Assembly: GCA_031292565.1 (NCBI GenBank)
Contig: JARLGW010000011.1
Location: 186,001 to 250,000, forward strand
Source: Paludibacteraceae bacterium
GTDB lineage: Bacteria > Bacteroidota > Bacteroidia > Bacteroidales > Paludibacteraceae
DNA length: 64,000 nt
Direction: 5' to 3'
A program made the translations under genes and the position numbers. Numbering within the stretch: the first letter of the stretch is position 1; each line of letters starts with the position of its first letter. Positions 58,058 through 64,000 of the stretch are shown here, piece after piece. The notes under the pieces were generated by a model. It did not search any database. It saw only the letters and a list, made by a program, of their open reading frames with translations, and was not told where the DNA came from.

Positions 58058-60373
58058 ATGAAAACGAAAGTTACTAAAATGTTACTGATTGCATTTGCCC
58101 TTTGTTCTTGGGTGGGTGCTTTTGGCTTTACTTCAGAATTAGGTTATGGTGTTACCTCTAATCCTTTTGTGGCATCAACTTTAACCTATACGTTAGGTAC
58201 AGGAACTACGCAAAGTTTAATTACGGCTTATAATACAGTCGCTTCTACCACAATTTGTAATTCTACAATGATAGGAGCTCAAGTCAATGGTAGTTCATAT
58301 TATTTAGAAGGTGCTGTAACAGCTAATAGTGCTAATTCAACTATTACTGCAATAACTTTTGGCGGATCAAACAATAACAGTGCAACGTCTACCGTTGGTG
58401 TAGTTTATTCAGATAAATATCCATTTAGCACAACAAGTGTTATTGGTGCGACTTCTGTTACTGTTGTCAGTAAAACTACGGCTTGGACAACATATGCAAT
58501 GTCTAGCATTCCTTCCGGAACAAAATCGTTTAGAATTTACAGAATAATTTATTATAATCCTACAACAAAAGCAATTTCATCTAGTTCTGCAACTGGTAAC
58601 TCACCATATGGATCAGGAACAACTTTTTATTGTGGATATGTAGGATTAACTGTAACTCCAGCAGGTCCTGCCGCCCCTAAAGTAACCGCATTATCAATTG
58701 GCGGAACTGCCGGAACATTTGCTAATGATAGTACCCTAAAAGTAAATCTTCCTTATGCATCTTATACAAAGGGACAAAGTGTTTCTTCTTCTTTGATTAG
58801 TGCTACTACAGATTCATCTGCTGTTACCACACAAATTTTAAAAGGTGCAACTGATATTTCAAGCTCAACCTTTAATGTAGGTGATACCATTACTTATATT
58901 GTTTCAAAAAATAGTTTGTCAAAAACTTATAAAGTGATAACTTCTGCTGATGTTCCTACACCAACAATTACAACAACATCTTCTACCAGCCAAACTATAA
59001 AAGGGGGTGCAACTATTTCTAGCATTGTTTATGTAGTGAAAAATGCAACAGGAGCAACCGTAACAGGATTATCAGGTGGGTTGACATCTAACCTAAATGC
59101 AACTTCTGATACGTTAACTATTTCAGGGTCTCCTTCATTTGCAACATATCCTGATACAATTAAATATACAGTTACTGCAACAGCTCTTTCTGGTTATACT
59201 GGCTCTGCAGTTACTGCTACAGGAACAATAATAGTGAGAGATCCAAGCAAGAAATCTGTTGCATTCTTATACACGAGCACAACCCCTCCAACGGGTGCTA
59301 ATAAATTATATTATGTGCTAAACCAAAACTATAATGTAGATGTTCTTGCTCCTACTACAGCTGCTGCTGTTGATGCTATTGTAGCTGCTGGCGGTTATGA
59401 TTTGATTGTATTACATGAAGCTTTATCTAGTTCGTCTGCGGCAGCCGTTGAATTGGGTAAATTTATTGGACAAGTGCCTATTTTGAATACGAAAGCACAT
59501 ATGTATAGTAAAACTAACTGGCCAACTGGTGCTGGTGGCAATGGAGTAAAGAATGATACTACTATTAATGTAAACACTAGCTACTTAAGCCATCCTATCT
59601 TTAGTGGTGTTACATTTAAAAGTGATTCTGTTGTTTCAATGGAAAGCGATACAACCGGTATTGTTAGATATGCTACAGGTGTAACATATGGTAGTGGTGT
59701 TGAAGCTATTGCCAATAATAAAGAATCTCAAGGTGTTTCAATTATTGAAAAAAATAATCAAACCACATCCGATTCTAAAAAATATATGTTGATAGCATTG
59801 TCGGCAGCTTCGGAAAACTTGAATAGCAATGGTCTATTAGTATTAAAAAATGCGTGTGATTATTTGATGAGTTCAGCAGTATATGTTCCTGCTATATTGA
59901 CTAATTTGACGGTAAGTGCCGGAACCATGAGTCCTGCCTTTACACCTGCAAAGAAAGCATATAAAGTGGTTTTGTCTGCTACAGCTACCGATTATCCAAC
60001 CATTACTCCAACGGTGATTACTGGAGCTACACTTGATTCTATTTCAAAAACAGCATTCAGTGCAGGTGGTGTAGCAACTATTTATGTAACATCAGGAGAT
60101 GGAATAACAAAAGCTACCTATACGATTACCTTTACCGATTCTATTCCAACAGGTATTAAAACTGCAACAAGTACATTTAAAGTTTATGGAAACGGTTCTG
60201 CTGTTATCATAGAAGGTGCTGCTGGTGCAAATGTTTCTCTTGTAACTGTATCTGGTATTAAATTGTTTACCGGAAAAACAACATCAACAAAAGAAACACT
60301 TCCTGTTAGTTTGGAAAAAGGTGTTTATATTGTTGTTGTTGACGGTGTAGCAACTAAAGTTTTGGTGAAATAA
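58058..60373 (+). CDS. Large secreted multidomain protein of unknown function with T9SS sorting domain
   Basis: Signal peptide, N-terminal beta-sandwich-like region, internal Rossmann/GATase-like region (KSVAFLYTSTTPPTGANKLYYVLNQNYNVDVLAPTTAAAVDAIVAAGGYDLIVLHEAL), C-terminal VYGNGSAVIIEGAAGANVSLVTVSGIKLFTG...GVYIVVVDGVATKVLVK. Confidence 0.85.
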   Translation: MKTKVTKMLLIAFALCSWVGAFGFTSELGYGVTSNPFVASTLTYTLGTGTTQSLITAYNTVASTTICNSTMIGAQVNGSSYYLEGAVTANSANSTITAITFGGSNNNSATSTVGVVYSDKYPFSTTSVIGATSVTVVSKTTAWTTYAMSSIPSGTKSFRIYRIIYYNPTTKAISSSSATGNSPYGSGTTFYCGYVGLTVTPAGPAAPKVTALSIGGTAGTFANDSTLKVNLPYASYTKGQSVSSSLISATTDSSAVTTQILKGATDISSSTFNVGDTITYIVSKNSLSKTYKVITSADVPTPTITTTSSTSQTIKGGATISSIVYVVKNATGATVTGLSGGLTSNLNATSDTLTISGSPSFATYPDTIKYTVTATALSGYTGSAVTATGTIIVRDPSKKSVAFLYTSTTPPTGANKLYYVLNQNYNVDVLAPTTAAAVDAIVAAGGYDLIVLHEALSSSSAAAVELGKFIGQVPILNTKAHMYSKTNWPTGAGGNGVKNDTTINVNTSYLSHPIFSGVTFKSDSVVSMESDTTGIVRYATGVTYGSGVEAIANNKESQGVSIIEKNNQTTSDSKKYMLIALSAASENLNSNGLLVLKNACDYLMSSAVYVPAILTNLTVSAGTMSPAFTPAKKAYKVVLSATATDYPTITPTVITGATLDSISKTAFSAGGVATIYVTSGDGITKATYTITFTDSIPTGIKTATSTFKVYGNGSAVIIEGAAGANVSLVTVSGIKLFTGKTTSTKETLPVSLEKGVYIVVVDGVATKVLVK

Positions 60374-60396
60374 ATCTTAGTAAAACTCTATAAAAG

Positions 60397-60428
60397 AAAG
60401 GATGCCTTTACATAAGGCATCCTTTTTT
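60397..60428 (+). terminator. Intrinsic terminator
   Basis: AAAGGATGCCTTTACATAAGGCATCCTTTTTT. Confidence 0.9.
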
Positions 60429-60492
60429 GTTATGGAAATATAATTTTATTTTAAAACTTTCGTTATTAAGATAAAAGTATTAATTTTCCACA

Positions 60493-61842
60493 GTGAAAAA
60501 GCTTCTTATTAATATCGCAATATTTTATATACTTCTAGCAGGAGTAGAATTGCATGCACAATCTGTGGTGTTTTATTCTGACTTTAGTAATTCTTCATTG
60601 TGGCAGAGTGCTTCAGCAGTAACAACTATAAAAACGTTGTCAACCAGTTATGGCACTGTAGAGTATTTAGATCTTACCATTTGTCCCGAATCTACCAAAA
60701 CTTATAACTCCGTGTCAAAAACAGGTTATATAGATTTTAGTGCCGGTAGTTCTACCATTAGCACTTCAAATGCATATATTAAATTACCTGCTTTGACTTT
60801 TAGCAATGGTGGAGTCTTTACTGTTGTTTATGGTTCCGGTTCTACAGGAAAAACACTTCAATTGCAGGAATGGACGGGTTCAAGTTGGAGCAATGGCTCG
60901 TATGCTGCTGTAACTAATACAAAATCATCTCTTTGGTACACACAAAGTTGGACAATATCTGGTTCAGGAAGTAAAATTTTTAGGCTGGTACTCGCGAGTT
61001 CAACACACATGTATGTGCCTTCAATTGTGGTAACAGCCAATCAATCTTCTATTTCCGTTGATAATAATATAATTGATTTCGGTTCAAAAAGATTGAGCCA
61101 AGAATTTGCCACGAATAGTATTGTGGTAACTGGCAATTCTTTATCATCGGGAATAGCTGTAAATGCAGATGATCCGTTTCAAGTTAATAATACGAGTACA
61201 GGTTCGTTCTATGCTTCGGCAACATTGCCTGCCACAGGAGGAGTATTGTATGCAAAATTTAAACCCTCGACTGCTGGCTCTTATCTCGATTCCATTGTTC
61301 TTTCTTCTTCCAATGTTGATAATGTAAAGGTGTATGTAAAAGGAGTGGCTTTGCCATTGAGTAGCAATGATTCCATTATTTCTTTTTCCATCGATGGTTA
61401 TAGTGGTAAAATAAATCAAACTACCAAAGTAATTACCATTGATGTTCCATCCTCTGTATCGTTACCAATTACTACTACTCCTGTTGTAACTCTTTCCGAC
61501 TCAGCAAAATTGACAACATCAGGGAATTTATCCTTTGATGCAGGCACCCCAACTTCAGTTACAGTAGCAGCCGAAGATGGAACAACACAAACCTATTCTG
61601 TCGTTTTGGTTAAAACGGCTACCGGCGTTTCGTTGGAAACAGTGTCACCGCTTACCGTATCCGCCTCTAGGCAAGCAATTGTAATTGATGCTCCTTCCGA
61701 TTGTCTATACGCCATTTACGGTATTACGGGTAGCTGTATTACATCGGGTAAGGCTATGAGAGGTAAAACCCAAATTACTATAAGTGGTGGAATGTATATC
61801 GTTCGGATAAATAGTAAATCATATAAAGTGATTATTCCTTAA
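60493..61842 (+). CDS. Secreted protein of unknown function with T9SS-like sorting domain (GTG start)
   Basis: Signal peptide; VVFYSDFSNSSLWQSASAV; ...VIDFGSKRLS-like Ig segment; C-terminal SGGMYIVRINSKSYKVIIP. Confidence 0.82.
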   Translation: MKKLLINIAIFYILLAGVELHAQSVVFYSDFSNSSLWQSASAVTTIKTLSTSYGTVEYLDLTICPESTKTYNSVSKTGYIDFSAGSSTISTSNAYIKLPALTFSNGGVFTVVYGSGSTGKTLQLQEWTGSSWSNGSYAAVTNTKSSLWYTQSWTISGSGSKIFRLVLASSTHMYVPSIVVTANQSSISVDNNIIDFGSKRLSQEFATNSIVVTGNSLSSGIAVNADDPFQVNNTSTGSFYASATLPATGGVLYAKFKPSTAGSYLDSIVLSSSNVDNVKVYVKGVALPLSSNDSIISFSIDGYSGKINQTTKVITIDVPSSVSLPITTTPVVTLSDSAKLTTSGNLSFDAGTPTSVTVAAEDGTTQTYSVVLVKTATGVSLETVSPLTVSASRQAIVIDAPSDCLYAIYGITGSCITSGKAMRGKTQITISGGMYIVRINSKSYKVIIP

Positions 61843-61863
61843 TCTAATATTATAAATAACACT

Positions 61864-61902
61864 AAAGCGTTTGGAGTTTTTCTCCCGGCGCTTTTTTTTT
61901 TG
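61864..61902 (+). terminator. Probable terminator
   Basis: AAGCGTTTGGAG-TTTTT-CTCCCGGCGCTTTTTTTTTT. Confidence 0.6.
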
Positions 61903-61945
61903 CCGAAAAATGTTGAAATTAGCTGCCTCTAAATTATATAATGCT

Positions 61946-62917
61946 ATGAGAAAAACTTTGTTATTGTTGATGATGCTTTGTTCTGTGTGCTTGATTCATG
62001 CGCAGGACAAACCTAAATATGATATTGTAGTGGCTCAAGATGGAAGCGGAAACTTTACATCTATACAAGCAGCCATTAATTCCGTCAGAGCCGAAATGGC
62101 CGAACGTAAAACTATTTTTATAAAAAACGGAACCTATCATGAGAAAGTGGTGGTGCCTGCCAGTGCCGTAAATATTAGTTTGATAGGCGAAGATCAATAC
62201 AAAACCATCATTATCTGGAACAATCAGGCGAACGACACCCTGCCCGGTATGAAAACCAAGATGGGTACGTTTAAAACTTATACCCTATTGGTACAAGCCA
62301 ACGGTTTCCGGGCTGAGAATTTGACTATTGAGAATAACGCTCCACAACTAGGCCAAGCCGTATCACTCCACGTGGAAGGTGATAAAGCCGTGTTTATCAA
62401 TTGCCGGATATTGGGTAACCAGGATACCATTTACGTGGGTAAAGACAACAGTCGTCAGTATTACCGAGGATGCTATATCGACGGAACCACCGATTTTATT
62501 TTTGGTGCCGGAACTGCTTATTTTGAGGCTTGCGAAATTCACAGCAAAAAAGATTCATACATCACAGCCCCTTCAACCCCTCAGAATAAGCTTTACGGGC
62601 TCGTTTTCAATCATTGCAAACTCACGGCCGACGATGGTATATCTAAAGTGTATTTAGGCCGTCCTTGGCGTCCGTATGGAGAAACAGTATATCTCAACTG
62701 CGAAATGGGTAGCCATATTTTGGCTACCGGATGGGAAAACTGGCGTAACCCTGACAATGAAAAAACCGCTCGCTTTATAGAAATAAACAACACCGGAGCT
62801 GGAGCCGACTTGTCTGGTAGAGTAGGGTGGTCAAAAAAATTAAAGGACTCCGATGCCAAGCAATACACCATGGAGAAAGTGTTTGGCGAATGCGATACAT
62901 GGAATCCCCTAAAATAA
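61946..62917 (+). CDS. Pectinesterase (CE8)
   Basis: DIVVAQDGSGNFTSIQAAINSV; GNQDTIYVGKDNSRQYYRGCYIDGTTDFIFGAGTAYFEACEI; YLGRPWRPYGETVYLNCEMG; start MRKTLLLLM preferred. Confidence 0.95.
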   Translation: MRKTLLLLMMLCSVCLIHAQDKPKYDIVVAQDGSGNFTSIQAAINSVRAEMAERKTIFIKNGTYHEKVVVPASAVNISLIGEDQYKTIIIWNNQANDTLPGMKTKMGTFKTYTLLVQANGFRAENLTIENNAPQLGQAVSLHVEGDKAVFINCRILGNQDTIYVGKDNSRQYYRGCYIDGTTDFIFGAGTAYFEACEIHSKKDSYITAPSTPQNKLYGLVFNHCKLTADDGISKVYLGRPWRPYGETVYLNCEMGSHILATGWENWRNPDNEKTARFIEINNTGAGADLSGRVGWSKKLKDSDAKQYTMEKVFGECDTWNPLK

Positions 62918-62950
62918 TTTTGTAAGAATAATAATTTATTGAAATTTTTC

Positions 62951-62982
62951 TTGCATATTTAATCAGAAATTATAACCTTTGC
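62951..62982 (+). promoter_or_regulatory. Putative trp operon promoter
   Basis: TTG(-33), about 17-19 nt, TATAACCTTTGC (-7-like, one nt longer than TAnnTTTG), 20 bp before leader ATG. Confidence 0.4.
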
Positions 62983-63002
62983 ATTCATAAAGAATAAAAG
63001 AA

Positions 63003-63059
63003 ATGAGAAGTTTAGCTTTAAATATTTGGTGGTGGCACTTACGAACAATTAACTCGTGA
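63003..63059 (+). CDS. trpL: trp operon leader peptide
   Basis: ATG AGA AGT TTA GCT TTA AAT ATT TGG TGG TGG CAC TTA CGA ACA ATT AAC TCG TGA = MRSLALNIWWWHLRTINS*. Confidence 0.9.
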   Translation: MRSLALNIWWWHLRTINS

Positions 63060-63098
63060 GGAAACCCGCTATGTTTATAACTATTCTAAAAAATATAT

Positions 63099-63136
63099 AA
63101 AAGGCTTGTCGATCTCACGACAAGCCTTTTTTGTTT
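63099..63136 (+). terminator. trp attenuator terminator
   Basis: 13-bp stem AAAAGGCTTGTCG-atctca-CGACAAGCCTTTT followed by TTGTTTT. Confidence 0.93.
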
Positions 63137-63230
63137 TGCAAAAGTTCCCTTTAGGGGTTGCAAAAAGATGACCGGATAGATGAAAAATAAGAATGAATTT
63201 TAAACAAACTAATTATAAAAACATTTTATT

Positions 63231-64000
63231 ATGAGCTTTTCAGTTGACGAAAACGGTTACTATGGCAGATTTGGTGGGGCGTATGTACCCGAAATACTGC
63301 AAAAGAATTTTGAATCATTACGAGTGCAGTATTTGGATATAATGAACGACCCCGAATTTCAACGGGAGTTTCATTCCCTCTTGCGTGACTATGTGGGTAG
63401 GCCTTCCCCCTTGTATTTAGCCAAAAGGCTTTCCGAAGCCGTGGGTGCAAAAGTGTACCTGAAACGTGAGGATTTGAACCACACGGGGGCACACAAAATA
63501 AACAACACCGTGGGGCAGATATTGATGGCCAAACGCATGGGTAAAACCCGGATTCTGGCGGAAACAGGAGCTGGACAACACGGCGTGGCAACCGCTACCG
63601 TGTGCGCGTTGATGAACATGGAATGTATCGTCTATATGGGTGAAACCGACGTGAAACGTCAGTACCTCAATGTACAAAAAATGCGTATGCTAGGAGCCAC
63701 CGTTGTGCCGGTAACCTCTGGTAATAAAACCCTGAAAGATGCCACCAACGAGGCTTTTCGCGATTGGTGCAACCATCCGACTGATACTTTCTACATTATT
63801 GGTTCAGTAGTGGGTGCGCATCCGTACCCCGACATGGTGGCAAAGTTTCAATCCGTTATCAGCGAAGAAATTAAAAAGCAACTCATGGAACATGAAGGTA
63901 GAGATTACCCCGATTACCTTTTTGCCTGCGTAGGGGGCGGTAGTAACGCGGCAGGAACTTTCTATCATTATCTTGATGATGACCGTGTAAAACTGGTGGA
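63231..64000 (+). CDS. trpB: Tryptophan synthase beta subunit (truncated by window end)
   Basis: [77 protein letters not shown]. Confidence 0.97.
   Translation, partial: MSFSVDENGYYGRFGGAYVPEILQKNFESLRVQYLDIMNDPEFQREFHSLLRDYVGRPSPLYLAKRLSEAVGAKVYLKREDLNHTGAHKINNTVGQILMAKRMGKTRILAETGAGQHGVATATVCALMNMECIVYMGETDVKRQYLNVQKMRMLGATVVPVTSGNKTLKDATNEAFRDWCNHPTDTFYIIGSVVGAHPYPDMVAKFQSVISEEIKKQLMEHEGRDYPDYLFACVGGGSNAAGTFYHYLDDDRVKLV

Noticed and set aside
1-64000. CRISPR array, tRNA or rRNA genes
   Set aside because: No regularly spaced direct repeats, no GGTTCRANTCC-type T-arm with acceptor pairing, no rRNA-like stretch found by eye; a tRNAscan-SE or Infernal run would be needed to be certain.

Overview
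This is a Bacteroidetes chromosomal window, probably Bacteroidales. Evidence: TAnnTTTG promoters, SusC/SusD, T9SS C-terminal sorting domains and PorD. It is mostly housekeeping genes: dnaA, proS, uvrB, recN-porD-coaBC-rpoZ-bamD, pyrC, mfd and the start of a trp operon. Accessory parts are a four-gene GT87/GT2/NodB-deacetylase/GtrA operon, a GH130 + GT4-fusion operon, and a pectin utilisation locus (SusC/D, pectate lyase, two large unknown secreted proteins, pectinesterase). Noncoding highlights: a trp attenuator with a WWW leader peptide before trpB that was absent from the ORF track, paired operator-like dyads upstream of the arginine decarboxylase, and several families of palindromic REP/MITE-like repeats. 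One of those repeats encodes the C-terminus of an MFS transporter. I saw no tRNA, rRNA, CRISPR array or intact insertion sequence. All product names come from reading protein motifs; no database search was run.
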